This document shows, in pieces, positions 27,367 to 36,648 of a DNA stretch of 55,230 nt; within the stretch, counting starts at the first letter, position 1; every line of letters starts with the position of its first letter. The stretch covers positions 1 to 55,230 of the forward strand of contig NZ_AUXT01000177.1 in the NCBI RefSeq assembly GCF_001625595.1, in the 5' to 3' direction. Under the pieces are notes generated by a model that worked only from the letters and a program-made list of their open reading frames with translations, was not told the DNA's origin and did not search any database. The DNA comes from Pseudoalteromonas luteoviolacea NCIMB 1942. GTDB taxonomy: Bacteria; Pseudomonadota; Gammaproteobacteria; Enterobacterales; Alteromonadaceae. A program made the translations under genes and the position numbers.

Positions 27367-28920
27367 TCATTGGGGCAAGTTAGGTACAGTGGAGCTGGGG
27401 ATTTCAGTGGCGTTTACGGCATTTTCCAATTTATCTAAGTAGGTTGGCATATTTGTTGGTGTCACCGGATCGGCTGTTTGTTTCGCTGGTAGGTGTAAAA
27501 TCAATACATTGCCTAGAGACAAAATACTTGCCGCTTGCAGATTGTTCCAATCCAGTAAATCTTTTAGAGGGACTTGGTAGTGCCTACTTAAATCCCACAA
27601 AGAGTCACCCGATACGATTGTATGGTGGTGCTCTATTGTTGCTTGTTTAATGGGCATTTGTTCCTGTAAATAGGGACTTATCTGATAGTCAACGGTTAAT
27701 GAGCGGTTGACGTTTGCTTGATTGATAAGTAACCGCTCACCGACGTGAATCAAGCTGTTCTGTTTGTCATTCAACAGCTTTATCTTATTAACAGTTGTGT
27801 TAAATCGCCTAGCTATGCCATACAGAGTATCATTTTTTACAACGGTATAGTTGTGACTTAATTGTTCACGATAAAAGGTGCTTTTTAGCAAGGCTTGCTC
27901 ACTCAATGGTACCAATACCTTATGCGGACCATCGATTGGGCTTTGATGTCTTAAAAATCCAGGGTTTAAGGTGTGTAGTAGTTGTTTATTTACTTCTAAC
28001 AAGTTGGCCAAAATGCCAAAGTTAAACTCTTGGCCAACATCCAATATTGTCGTAGTCGCATGGTTTGCCAGTGTTGGCCTTTTAAACCCTGTTTCGGGGT
28101 GTTGCAATAAATAACTCAAGGCCAGCAACTTTGGTACGTATTCAGACGTTTCTTTGGGGAGCGATAAGTGCCAGTAATGCGTGCTTTTTCGTAACTTACG
28201 GTTTTTTTTAATCGCGCTTTTGACACGACCTTCACCTGAGTTGTAGGCGGCTATCGCATGTAGCCAATTGCCTTTGAAGGTTTTATTGAGGTATTTAAGG
28301 TACGCGAGCGCAGCATCTGTTGCTGACAGTACATCTTTTCTACCATCGTACCAGTCATTACTTTCAAGGCCAAAATGATAGGCTGTCGCATCAACCAGTT
28401 GCCAAGCACCAACAGCTTGTTGTTTAGATATGGCATGGGGTCGGAAATCACTCTCAACAAAAGGCAGCAGGGCCAGCTCTAAAGGGAGCTTTTGCAGTTC
28501 TACTTTCTTAACGATGTGGTAAAGATAGGGCGCTGCGCGCGCATTTACTTTGAGTAAGTAGTCAGGCTGCGAGAGGTACCAATCTATACGCTTTTTCAGT
28601 CGTGGGTGCGGTGAGATCTCAAACTTCAAATTAAGGGCTATATGTTGCCACAAGTCTTCTTCGATATACGGTTTTGGTGTTTTCTGCTCAGCTTTTTCAG
28701 GTGTTGGTTGAATGATCTTTTGTTCTGGAAGAGGCATAGCCAAAGTGAGCGCATTCAGTACTTCCTGTTTTGTCGCACTTTGAAGCTGAGTTTGAAGGCA
28801 CCCTGGTAACAAAAAAAGTAACGATAGTGTCACAAGCAATGCCGATACGTGATTTGCTCTTACTAAACAAACGCATCGGACAGCATACAATTGCATCATA
28901 TAAAAGATGGTATAGTTCAT
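27367..28920 (-). CDS. mltD: Membrane-bound lytic transglycosylase, MltD-like, with LysM domains
   Basis: Cleaves the glycan strands of peptidoglycan. A signal ends in the lipobox LLPGC (Cys41 from this start). The lytic transglycosylase domain has the catalytic glutamate in PFVESDF, with VGAWQLV, WYDGRKDVLSATDAALAYLKYL and AIAAYNSGEGRV, as in MltD. Two LysM repeats follow near YTVVKNDTLYGIARRFN and HTIVSGDSLWDLSRHY. Length 517 is close to usual. The start is uncertain: ATGs at 28920, 28899 and 28896 all lack a good ribosome site, and a hairpin encloses the first one. Confidence 0.9.
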   Translation of the reverse strand: MNYTIFYMMQLYAVRCVCLVRANHVSALLVTLSLLFLLPGCLQTQLQSATKQEVLNALTLAMPLPEQKIIQPTPEKAEQKTPKPYIEEDLWQHIALNLKFEISPHPRLKKRIDWYLSQPDYLLKVNARAAPYLYHIVKKVELQKLPLELALLPFVESDFRPHAISKQQAVGAWQLVDATAYHFGLESNDWYDGRKDVLSATDAALAYLKYLNKTFKGNWLHAIAAYNSGEGRVKSAIKKNRKLRKSTHYWHLSLPKETSEYVPKLLALSYLLQHPETGFKRPTLANHATTTILDVGQEFNFGILANLLEVNKQLLHTLNPGFLRHQSPIDGPHKVLVPLSEQALLKSTFYREQLSHNYTVVKNDTLYGIARRFNTTVNKIKLLNDKQNSLIHVGERLLINQANVNRSLTVDYQISPYLQEQMPIKQATIEHHHTIVSGDSLWDLSRHYQVPLKDLLDWNNLQAASILSLGNVLILHLPAKQTADPVTPTNMPTYLDKLENAVNATEIPSSTVPNLPQ

Positions 28921-28935
28921 GAGGAATACTATACC
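28909..28935 (-). promoter_or_regulatory. Hairpin around the mltD start codon
   Basis: GGTATAGT and ACTATACC form a perfect 8-bp stem with an 11-base loop; the ATG at 28920 lies in the loop. Read on the minus strand the stem is followed by ATCTTTTAT, so it could equally be a terminator for the upstream gene, in which case mltD would start at 28899 or 28896. Confidence 0.45.
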
Positions 28936-28952
28936 TTTTGATGGTTATTTGT

Positions 28953-29930
28953 TCAAAACCTTGTTCGTTTTTTTTGTTTCAATGCTTGTTGATAGTAAGC
29001 TGTAAATCTTTCTGATGAAATTTTATTTAGTTCATAAGCTTTAATTAGGTCATTTAACATAGCGGGGGAGGTTGGCTCATTTACAACCGTAAAAAACCTA
29101 TTTGGCAAATTTAATTGCTCGAATTTATATGGTTTTCCGAACCCTGGTAGAATCCAATTGATATTTTTCCGTAGTGAGAGTTGAGCTAAACTTAAACGCC
29201 AGCTTTCTGTCTCGCGTTGCGCAATATAGGGCAGTAAATCTAAGTTATGTCCCCCAAAAACAGCTCTATTCTGTGGGCTGTAAACCCGCAATGCAGCACC
29301 TTTATAGCCACTCATGAGTTCTAATTTGAGTGTATAGTCACCTAAATCTAGCTCGGTATTCAGGACTAGCGGTTTTATTTCAATAGGGGAAAGTGCCGAC
29401 CATCGAGATAGGCGTTGCTCAGCTTGTTGTAGCTTTGCGTGCCAACGCAGTTGCTGCTCTGTGTTCGCTTGTGCAATGCGCTTTTTACTCAATTCAAGGC
29501 TTTGTGCAAACCCTTCTAACTTATATTCAGTTTCGTTATCAATTGCATGTATAAGAGTTTGGGTGCTCAAGATGCCGTTACCGGGAATAATTACTTGTGC
29601 GTCAGCAAAGGCGCTCTGTAATAGGCGCATGCCAGAAAGTTGGCCAACATCTAAGTTGGTGGCAATCAAATAGCACAAAGGTACAGGTAACTTTGTACGC
29701 ATTTTCGCTATTAAGAGCTCTAATGCTACAAAATCTCCATGACTATCGATTAAGGCTGCGCACTTATTCCCTCGAATGAGTACCTGATTAGGAAGCAAGT
29801 ATTGTGCTTGTTTATTGGGTTCGAGTAATGTGAGGTTTTTATCTAGGGTATGCCATTGGGTCGCGTTTACGGTGAAGGAGGTGGCTAACAGAGTGAAAAG
29901 TAAGAGGCAGACTTTTACCAAGCGTGTCAT
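28953..29930 (-). CDS. Metallo-beta-lactamase-fold protein lacking metal ligands
   Basis: An exported 325-residue protein with a signal peptide (about 1-24, VNA-TQ). The order of secondary structure and the glycines match MBL-fold hydrolases, but the metal motif THxHxDHxxG reads TNLDVGQLSG (91-100), and the late PGHG motif reads PGFG. All visible ligand histidines are therefore replaced, so metal-dependent hydrolysis is unlikely. I start it at the ATG one base after the zapA stop, where GAGGA is well spaced. It may be a binding or scaffold protein. It is co-transcribed with zapA. Confidence 0.75.
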   Translation of the reverse strand: MTRLVKVCLLLFTLLATSFTVNATQWHTLDKNLTLLEPNKQAQYLLPNQVLIRGNKCAALIDSHGDFVALELLIAKMRTKLPVPLCYLIATNLDVGQLSGMRLLQSAFADAQVIIPGNGILSTQTLIHAIDNETEYKLEGFAQSLELSKKRIAQANTEQQLRWHAKLQQAEQRLSRWSALSPIEIKPLVLNTELDLGDYTLKLELMSGYKGAALRVYSPQNRAVFGGHNLDLLPYIAQRETESWRLSLAQLSLRKNINWILPGFGKPYKFEQLNLPNRFFTVVNEPTSPAMLNDLIKAYELNKISSERFTAYYQQALKQKKRTRF

Positions 29931-29931
29931 C

Positions 29932-30219
29932 TTACTTGTCCTCAAGGTGTTCACTGAGTCGAGCTACCAGTTGCTGTCCTGATTGCTGCACAGATTGCCG
30001 TTCTTGAAGTAGAGCTTGATACTCATGGCACAAATGTAAAGCAGCCATCAGCAAGGCGTTTTGATCGGTACGAACAGTGTCTCTGCGCTTCATTTCGTCT
30101 ACTCTGTCATTGAGTAAAGTCACGGCGTCAACGAGCGCTTGCTCTTGTCCTTCAGAACATGAAAACTGGTGGCTTTTACCAAGTAAGGTAACAGCCACCT
30201 GGCTTACTTTATCGGTCAT
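29932..30219 (-). CDS. zapA: Cell division protein ZapA
   Basis: Small protein that bundles FtsZ filaments at the division ring. The 95-residue sequence begins with VAVTLLGKSHQFSCSEGQEQAL, and the C-terminal half is a coiled coil (about 35-90), the normal ZapA layout. Its ATG overlaps the stop of the upstream coiled-coil gene by one base (TAATG). In enterobacteria 6S RNA lies directly downstream of zapA; here an MBL-fold gene does. Confidence 0.93.
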   Translation of the reverse strand: MTDKVSQVAVTLLGKSHQFSCSEGQEQALVDAVTLLNDRVDEMKRRDTVRTDQNALLMAALHLCHEYQALLQERQSVQQSGQQLVARLSEHLEDK

Positions 30220-30446
30220 TAGCTAGCCTGATGGGCACTCTGTAATTTATCTAATAGACTACTAAGCGTGGTGCTAGTTTCTTTCTGTTTTTCTTCTCGC
30301 TCTAGTAGCTCAAGTTGGAGTGTTTCATTCTCATCAACTAGCTTGCTATTTTGTTCTTTTAGCGTCGCAATTTGTTGTTCAAGTTGTTCATTTTTACCAA
30401 TGAGTTGATCGATCAGTTGTTCGAGTTGTGGAAGAATATCGTTCAT
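30219..30446 (-). CDS. Small coiled-coil protein, TIGR02449 type, upstream of zapA
   Basis: A 75-residue protein beginning MNDILPQLEQLIDQLI and almost entirely heptad-like (leucines with Gln, Glu and Lys), expected to form a long coiled coil. It resembles the TIGR02449 family that sits next to zapA in many gammaproteobacteria, and is ZapB-like in style. I prefer the ATG at 30446; the frame is open 16 codons further upstream, but those residues do not fit the family. It is probably co-translated with zapA, suggesting a division role. Confidence 0.8.
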   Translation of the reverse strand: MNDILPQLEQLIDQLIGKNEQLEQQIATLKEQNSKLVDENETLQLELLEREEKQKETSTTLSSLLDKLQSAHQAS

Positions 30447-30589
30447 TTTAAATGCGCTCTTATCACTGTGATTTGTCATGCAAATGTAAAACAAAGCGGG
30501 CCCTATTACCAGTAATTACGTAGCTTAATACTGATTTTTGCGTCGTTTTAAGAGATAATTCCGATAACTCCGTATTTTGTTCATTTGTC

Positions 30590-30625
30590 ATTCACTAAAG
30601 CGGCTATATTTCGTACATAGTGAAT
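30590..30625. repeat. 8-bp inverted repeat between the zapA unit and rlmJ
   Basis: ATTCACTA (30590-30597) and TAGTGAAT (30618-30625) are perfect inverted copies separated by 20 bases in the divergent intergenic region. It could be an operator; nothing else supports this. Confidence 0.35.
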
Positions 30626-30673
30626 TGAGACTAATTTTCAAAAAGCAATTATGTTCAGCATATAAGGCTCCTT

Positions 30674-31510
30674 ATGCTCAGTTATAGACATTCTTTCCAT
30701 GCTGGTAACCCAGCTGACGTTATAAAGCACCTGGTTTTGGCTGAAGTGCTATCTTACATGACCCGTAAGGATAAGCCTTTTGACTATATTGATACACACT
30801 CTGGCGCTGGACTATTTGAGCTTGCCTCAAACGATGCTCAAAAAACGCAGGAATTTGCTGATGGGATTGGCAAATTAATGAATTACAGTGGCAGTAATGA
30901 AGCTATCCTACGTTATGTAGACATGGTACGTGGTTTTAATAAAGATAAACTCGCGTTTTACCCAGGGTCGCCGAAAGTGGCTGAACAGTATTTGAGAAAG
31001 CAAGATAACGGGTGGTTTTTTGAGCTTCATCCACAAGACTTACCTATGTTGAAAAAAAATACCGAACATAAGCGCTCTTTGCGTGTCAAAGGAGAAGATG
31101 GCTTTATAGGTTTAATCGGACTCGTTCCTCCTTTATCAAGGCGTGCTGTGGTACTGATGGATCCTCCTTACGAAATAAAAACAGACTATCAAAAAGCAGT
31201 CAAAACCATTGTAAAGGCACACAAAAGTTTCACTTCAGGCACTTATATGATCTGGTACCCTGTGGTTGACAGAGTGCGCATCGACCAAATGGAAGAAGCG
31301 CTCAAAGCTTCTGGTATCAGAAATATTCAATTGTTTGAGCTGGCTACGTCAGCAGATACTGAAGAACGAGGGATGACAGCTTCAGGCATGATTGTGATTA
31401 ACCCTCCTTATGTACTGAAGCAAACAATGGCAGATGTTTTACCTGAATTGGTTAAAGAGCTGGCCGAGCCAGATGGTTTCTTCCGATGCGAAGAGTTAGT
31501 GTCTGAGTAA
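30674..31510 (+). CDS. rlmJ: 23S rRNA (adenine2030-N6)-methyltransferase
   Basis: Methylates A2030 of 23S rRNA using S-adenosylmethionine. The N terminus MLSYRHSFHAGNPADVIKH is characteristic, and the N6-adenine catalytic motif DPPY is present in VVLMDPPYE. DTHSGAGLF is the SAM-binding segment. Length 278 matches RlmJ (about 280). It is transcribed divergently from the zapA unit and stands alone. Confidence 0.95.
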   Translation: MLSYRHSFHAGNPADVIKHLVLAEVLSYMTRKDKPFDYIDTHSGAGLFELASNDAQKTQEFADGIGKLMNYSGSNEAILRYVDMVRGFNKDKLAFYPGSPKVAEQYLRKQDNGWFFELHPQDLPMLKKNTEHKRSLRVKGEDGFIGLIGLVPPLSRRAVVLMDPPYEIKTDYQKAVKTIVKAHKSFTSGTYMIWYPVVDRVRIDQMEEALKASGIRNIQLFELATSADTEERGMTASGMIVINPPYVLKQTMADVLPELVKELAEPDGFFRCEELVSE

Positions 31511-31712
31511 CCCTCAGACGCGGATAAGTTAACTTGTAAAGCGACCTATTTAGAATAAGCGATACAAGTTGTCATCAGTGCAGCGTAATAAGCCTAGGCT
31601 AAAAACTCAATCTAGTTTATGTTGTCTAGGTATTTTATTTGCTCCACAGAGCAACTTCTCATATGCTGAAGTTATGGAAGCCACTTATGCGTGCACAGAG
31701 TGAAGGATGTTA

Positions 31713-32984
31713 ATGAGTAGCGAAACAGCCAAGGTAAAGAACAACGCCGTTCAGTATATTGCCCGTCAAGCGATTTTAAACGGTGAGCAACAAGTGCATG
31801 CTTACGAGTTATTGTACCGAGATTCACACAACAATGTCTTTCCAAGCGGTGTGAGCGATGGGCTCGCAACGGGGCGTCTATTTTTTAATTCCTTGCTGTT
31901 TATTGGCTTAGATAGGCTGGCTGCTGGTTCACTTGCCTTTGTTAATTTCTCAGATGAAACTTTAATACAAGAGCTCCCCAAGTTATTGCGTCCACAAGGT
32001 CTAGTTGTTGAAATAGTTGAGCGCTCTAAAGACATTGAGAGCTTGACTAAAACAGTGAGCAAACTCGCTCAAGTAGGGTACCGATTTGCGCTAGACGACT
32101 ATGATGGCTCCCTTCGCTGGGAGCCATTACTTGAGGTTGTGGACTTTGTAAAAATTGAAGTTGAATTACCCATTATTAAAACGACGATGATGGTCAAGAA
32201 GTTAAAAAGACAATATCCCCGTCTAAAAGTAGTGGTTGAGCGTATCGAAACACTAGAGCAGTTTAACTTTATCCGCAGTGCAGGCGCTGATTATTTTCAG
32301 GGCTTCTTTTTTGCTAAACCAGAAATGCTTAATCATGGCAATGTTGAACCTTCTAAAATGGCGGTGTTTGACCTGCTACGTTGTACGGCAAAAAAATCGT
32401 TGTGTTTTAAAGAAGTGCAAGCACGTGTTGCAAAAGATCTAAGCTTAACGGCAAGGGTTCTGAAACTTGCTAATGCTAAAGCTGGTGAAGAGCGCATTGA
32501 AATACGTTCAATTTCTCAGGCTGTGATCTACCTTGGGGAAGATGCTATTCGCCAGTTTGTAAAAGTACTTGCCTTGAGTGAGTTGGGCGCAGACAAACCA
32601 ACTGAGTTGACTAAATTAGGTCTTAATCGGGCCAAATTCTTAGAACTATTTTTAAAGCCAGGTGGGGATGAAATGGCCGAACAGGGCTATTTGATTGGTT
32701 TGATGTCGGTGCTAGATGCTATTTTAGACGTGGAGTTATCGGTTATCGTTGATGAGTTCTCGCTCGACCCCAATTTAAGTAGCGCGCTGTTAAATTATAA
32801 AGGGTTAATTGGCGGGGCTCTGCGTCTTGCGATAGAAGTGGAACGTAATAATCTAACTGAGGCTGAGTTAATACTTAATGCGATACGACCAGCTACTGAA
32901 GTTCAAATGCTATTTGAGCTGATTATTCAAAGTCGTGCATATGGTGATGAAATGTTCGCAGTTGCCAGAGAAATAGACGAGTAA
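31713..32984 (+). CDS. EAL-HDOD protein (YuxH-like)
   Basis: Two signalling domains: an N-terminal EAL-like domain (about 10-205) and a C-terminal HDOD domain (about 210-400). In the EAL part the signature reads YELLYR (31-36), the substrate strand VKIE has Glu in place of Asp of KID, and VEIVERS, DDYDG and FFFAKP are recognisable. Such proteins often bind or ignore cyclic di-GMP without hydrolysing it. I use the ATG at 31713 because AAGGA lies 5 bases before it, giving 423 residues. It has no close neighbour on its strand. Confidence 0.88.
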   Translation: MSSETAKVKNNAVQYIARQAILNGEQQVHAYELLYRDSHNNVFPSGVSDGLATGRLFFNSLLFIGLDRLAAGSLAFVNFSDETLIQELPKLLRPQGLVVEIVERSKDIESLTKTVSKLAQVGYRFALDDYDGSLRWEPLLEVVDFVKIEVELPIIKTTMMVKKLKRQYPRLKVVVERIETLEQFNFIRSAGADYFQGFFFAKPEMLNHGNVEPSKMAVFDLLRCTAKKSLCFKEVQARVAKDLSLTARVLKLANAKAGEERIEIRSISQAVIYLGEDAIRQFVKVLALSELGADKPTELTKLGLNRAKFLELFLKPGGDEMAEQGYLIGLMSVLDAILDVELSVIVDEFSLDPNLSSALLNYKGLIGGALRLAIEVERNNLTEAELILNAIRPATEVQMLFELIIQSRAYGDEMFAVAREIDE

Positions 32985-32996
32985 AATTCGTCTATT
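32972..32996. terminator. Hairpin at the end of the EAL-HDOD gene
   Basis: AATAGACGA (32972-32980) pairs with TCGTCTATT (32988-32996) over a 7-base loop and includes the stop codon. There is no T-run, so it is only a possible bidirectional terminator between this gene and the converging ppx. Confidence 0.4.
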
Positions 32997-33012
32997 AAGC
33001 TGCCTGTAAAGC

Positions 33013-34512
33013 CTAACTGAGCGCTTCACAAGCGTGAATTGTTAAATTCACATCCAGTGACTTCCAGTAATGTTGCTCTTGTTCCAGATCTGCTGAAAAT
33101 AACGAATGTTCTTCTAACCATGCACTTTCAAACTGCAAGATGACTTCATTGGCCAGAATCTTCAATTCATGCTTTGGTACTTGTGTTTTTTGTCGTTTTT
33201 GATGGAATAAAATGGCCAGTCTCAACAAGGTCAGCAGTTGGGCAAATCGAGTCTGAGAATCAGTCTCTACCAGTTCATTGAGATCGTGTGATTTTATCTT
33301 TTTACGGTGAAAGCGAATAAGCGCACCAAGTTGTTGTTGCTGATCTTGTGTAAACCCGGGAAGCTGGCTATTCATCACTATATAAGCGCTGTGTTTATGG
33401 ATCCCTGAAGAATTAATCGCGATACCGACTTCATGAAGATATACAGCCCATTTTAGCAGTTCTAGATCTCCTTTCTCTAGTTGCCACGCTGATTTGGCAA
33501 CCTTGAAAAAATGTGTCAACGTTTGACAAATATGTTTGGCATGCTGCGCATCGACGGTGTACTGCTCTGCAAATGAGTCTATGGTACGCGTGCGAATATC
33601 AAACTCTTCATTTTGTGCCAACTCGTGAAGCAGACCCTCACGAAGCGAGTAATCGCAGTATTCTAACTTTTCGATGCCAAGCTGATTGAAAGCGGCGATT
33701 AAAATGGCCAGTCCTCCAGCAATACTAGATTTACGCTCGTCGGGCAGAGCTTTGATGGTAATATTGCTCAATTCACCTGCCGATACTAAGTGACCTTGAA
33801 TGTCCCTTAGCGAGTCAAGGGTAAGGGTTTTGGACTGAAACAACTCGTCGTTGATGGCACTCAGCGTTTTGATGGTGCCAGAAGTCCCTAAACAGGACTG
33901 CCAGCCTGTTTTTTGATAGATAGACGTAATTGGCTCAATATGTTGTTCGGCATGAATAATGGCTTTTTTAAATCGTTTTTCGGTGAGTTTAGCGTCACAG
34001 AAATACAGTTTACTCATGGTAACACAGCCAATATTTCTACTAGTTAGCAGTTTGTGTGATTGATGCTTACCTATGATCACTTCGGTACTACCACCACCAA
34101 TATCAACGACTAAGCGGTTGCTGTCGTCATGCACGTAGTTGGCGACTCCCTGATAGATTAATCGCGCCTCTTCCTGCCCTGAAATAACGTTAATTTTATA
34201 AGGGAAGACAGCTTTAGCTTGTTTGACAAAGTGGCGTAAGTTTTTACAACTACGTAATGTGTAAGTCGCTGCTACTTCGACATTATTTTTATCAAAACCG
34301 GCAAGGGTGGCAGCAAACTGTTTAAGCACATGAAGCGCTCTTTCTATAGCTTCATCATCTAACATGTAGTCTTCATCTAACCCTGCTGCGAGATAGACGC
34401 GATGCTTTTCTTTATGTAGTAGTTGCAACCTACCATCGACCTCCCTTGCTACCACTAAATGAAAACTGTTGGAGCCTAAATCTACGGCAGCAAAAGAGGG
34501 GTATTTTGTCAT
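33013..34512 (-). CDS. ppx: Exopolyphosphatase / Ppx-GppA phosphatase
   Basis: Removes terminal phosphates from polyphosphate, and in some members also acts on pppGpp. The ASKHA-fold motifs are visible: AAVDLGSNSFHLVVAR at the start, GQEEARLIYQGV and VVDIGGGSTEVI for phosphate and nucleotide binding. A C-terminal HD-like region (HEVGIAINSSGIHKHSAYI) follows. Length 499 matches the two-domain Ppx type. It lies one base after ppk and so shares its transcript, giving synthesis and breakdown of polyphosphate in one operon. Specificity for polyphosphate is inferred from ppk. Confidence 0.92.
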   Translation of the reverse strand: MTKYPSFAAVDLGSNSFHLVVAREVDGRLQLLHKEKHRVYLAAGLDEDYMLDDEAIERALHVLKQFAATLAGFDKNNVEVAATYTLRSCKNLRHFVKQAKAVFPYKINVISGQEEARLIYQGVANYVHDDSNRLVVDIGGGSTEVIIGKHQSHKLLTSRNIGCVTMSKLYFCDAKLTEKRFKKAIIHAEQHIEPITSIYQKTGWQSCLGTSGTIKTLSAINDELFQSKTLTLDSLRDIQGHLVSAGELSNITIKALPDERKSSIAGGLAILIAAFNQLGIEKLEYCDYSLREGLLHELAQNEEFDIRTRTIDSFAEQYTVDAQHAKHICQTLTHFFKVAKSAWQLEKGDLELLKWAVYLHEVGIAINSSGIHKHSAYIVMNSQLPGFTQDQQQQLGALIRFHRKKIKSHDLNELVETDSQTRFAQLLTLLRLAILFHQKRQKTQVPKHELKILANEVILQFESAWLEEHSLFSADLEQEQHYWKSLDVNLTIHACEALS

Positions 34513-34513
34513 A

Positions 34514-36601
34514 TCAAGTCCTGCTACTTTCCCATTTCTTTATGTGATCATAAATCGCGATCTGTGAACGGATCTTCTTTTTATTGCCTCGGTTCACATA
34601 GTTATTTTTCTGTTCACTATCAATAAGTCGTGCCTTTACACGATCTCGGAATTGTAGTTCCAATGTGTCAATGATCAACTGTTTTAACGTATCTTCATAA
34701 ATTGGCACGCCAACTTCAACACGGTGATCTAAGTTGCGTGTCATCCAATCAGCTGATGAAATATACACTTGTGGATCGCCTGCGTTTTCAAACACCATGA
34801 CTCTTGGGTGTTCTAAAAACCTGTCTACAATACTGATAACGCGGATGTTTTCACTGAAACGTGGTAAGCCAGGGACCAAAGCGCACATGCCACGAATAAT
34901 CATGCGGATTTTGACCCCTGTGCGTGCTGCTAAGTACAGCTTATCAATTAACTCTTTGTCTACGAGGTTATTGACTTTTACGGTGATCCTAGCAACTTTA
35001 CCTGCTTTTGCATTGGCAACTTCTTGATCTATTAAAGCGTAGATTTTTTCACGGGCATTGAGTGGTGAAATCATCAAATGTTTGAAGTTGAAAGGCCGGT
35101 AGCTGGTCTCAATAAACTTAAAAACATCATCGCATTCGTTACAAATTTCAGGGTGCTTAGTGAACAAACTAAAGTCGGTATAAATTCGCGCTGTTTTTTC
35201 GTGAAAGTTACCTGTTCCCACATGCGCATACTTGACGATTTTGCCTTTTTCTTTACGGTGAATAACGCATAGTTTGCTGTGAACTTTGAGTGCTGGTAAG
35301 CCAACCATGACTTTAATGCCATATTCACTGAGCATTTTTGCCCACTCAATATTGTTTTGCTCATCGAAGCGGGCTTTAAGCTCAACCATGACTGTGACTT
35401 TTTTGCCATTTTTGGCCGCATTGATCAGTGATGCAATTAATTGTGAGCGGCTGGCAACGCGGTAAATGTTGATTTTAATTTGAGTAACTTTGGGATCGAA
35501 AGCTGCCTGACGCACATATTGCAACATATGATTAAACGTATGGTAGGGGTAGTAAAGCAGGATATCTTGCTCTGAAATGGCTTTAAATACGCTGTCTTGT
35601 TGGTCGAATGCTAAGCTCTTTAGCGGTGGGAGTGGTTTATTTTCTAGATAGCCTCTACCAACATTGGGAAAAGCGATGAAATCTCGAAAGTTTCTGTAGC
35701 TACCGCCTGGGATCAAGGCATCTTGCTGCGTCACCCCTAAGCGTTTTTTCATCATTTTCATGATACTTTCTGGCATTGCTTCGTCGTATGTGAGTCTTAC
35801 TGGCTTGGCATATAAACGTTGTTTAAGGCCCTTTGACATTTTGTCTAATAAACCCTCTTCCAACTCGTCGTCTAGGTTGTACTCTGCGTCACGTGTTAGT
35901 TTTATCTCATAGCCCACGATATGCTCAAATGATAAGAAGTTACTGAACACGTCTCGTAGGTAAAACTTGACCACATCATCTAATAGCATGAGCGTTTTTT
36001 GTCGCCGAGTTTTCTCTGGTGGCAAGATCACAAACCGTTCTAATCTATCAGTTGGTAACTCCAGTAACGCATGGTGGTGCTTATCATTCTCACTGCTCAT
36101 CTCGACGAATAGGTATGTCATGGTGTCGTTGATAAGATCCGAATAGTCTTTATTTTCTGTCAGTAATATGGGTGACAAGTACTGCAAAACTTGATCGTTA
36201 AAATAATCTCTAAGCCATTTTTGGTGAAATTCAGATAACTCATCGGGTTGTTTTACATGAATATTATGTGCGTTTAAATCACTAAAAATTTGCTTGTGGA
36301 TGTGATTAAACTTTTTACCCAATGACAATACTTTCTTTTGTATCTGGCTGAGGAGTGCTTCATTCTCTTCAAAGTTTGCATCTGGTAAATTGCTCAGTAG
36401 GATCCGACGTTTAACATCCGCGACGCGCACACGGAAAAATTCATCTAGATTATTTGAGAAAATTCCCAAAAATCGAATACGCTCAATTATTGGGTTGTTT
36501 TTATCTTTCGCCTCTTGAAGGACGCGTTCATTAAATGAGAGCCAACTAAGCTCTTTAGCAAAAAAGCTGATTGCTTTCGGATCACTAGATAATGCTTGCA
36601 T
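34514..36601 (-). CDS. ppk1: Polyphosphate kinase 1
   Basis: Makes polyphosphate from ATP through a phosphohistidine intermediate. The protein begins FFAKELSWLSFNERVLQEA, as is usual, and the catalytic segments are KYAHVGTGNFHEKTARIY and HPRVMVFENAGDP with ISSADWMTRNLDHRVEV. Length 695 fits the family. A good Pho box lies 48 bases upstream, so induction by phosphate limitation through PhoB is likely. It is the first gene of the ppk-ppx operon. Confidence 0.97.
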   Translation of the reverse strand: MQALSSDPKAISFFAKELSWLSFNERVLQEAKDKNNPIIERIRFLGIFSNNLDEFFRVRVADVKRRILLSNLPDANFEENEALLSQIQKKVLSLGKKFNHIHKQIFSDLNAHNIHVKQPDELSEFHQKWLRDYFNDQVLQYLSPILLTENKDYSDLINDTMTYLFVEMSSENDKHHHALLELPTDRLERFVILPPEKTRRQKTLMLLDDVVKFYLRDVFSNFLSFEHIVGYEIKLTRDAEYNLDDELEEGLLDKMSKGLKQRLYAKPVRLTYDEAMPESIMKMMKKRLGVTQQDALIPGGSYRNFRDFIAFPNVGRGYLENKPLPPLKSLAFDQQDSVFKAISEQDILLYYPYHTFNHMLQYVRQAAFDPKVTQIKINIYRVASRSQLIASLINAAKNGKKVTVMVELKARFDEQNNIEWAKMLSEYGIKVMVGLPALKVHSKLCVIHRKEKGKIVKYAHVGTGNFHEKTARIYTDFSLFTKHPEICNECDDVFKFIETSYRPFNFKHLMISPLNAREKIYALIDQEVANAKAGKVARITVKVNNLVDKELIDKLYLAARTGVKIRMIIRGMCALVPGLPRFSENIRVISIVDRFLEHPRVMVFENAGDPQVYISSADWMTRNLDHRVEVGVPIYEDTLKQLIIDTLELQFRDRVKARLIDSEQKNNYVNRGNKKKIRSQIAIYDHIKKWESSRT

Positions 36602-36648
36602 TTTTCATTCCGTCGTAACAGGTGCTTTTTCTAGGGTATGCCCACAAT

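Noticed and set aside
29900..30680. 6S RNA next to zapA, as in E. coli
   Set aside because: Downstream of zapA is an MBL-fold coding gene, and the 179-base upstream gap shows no 6S-like long stem with a central bubble that I could recognise.
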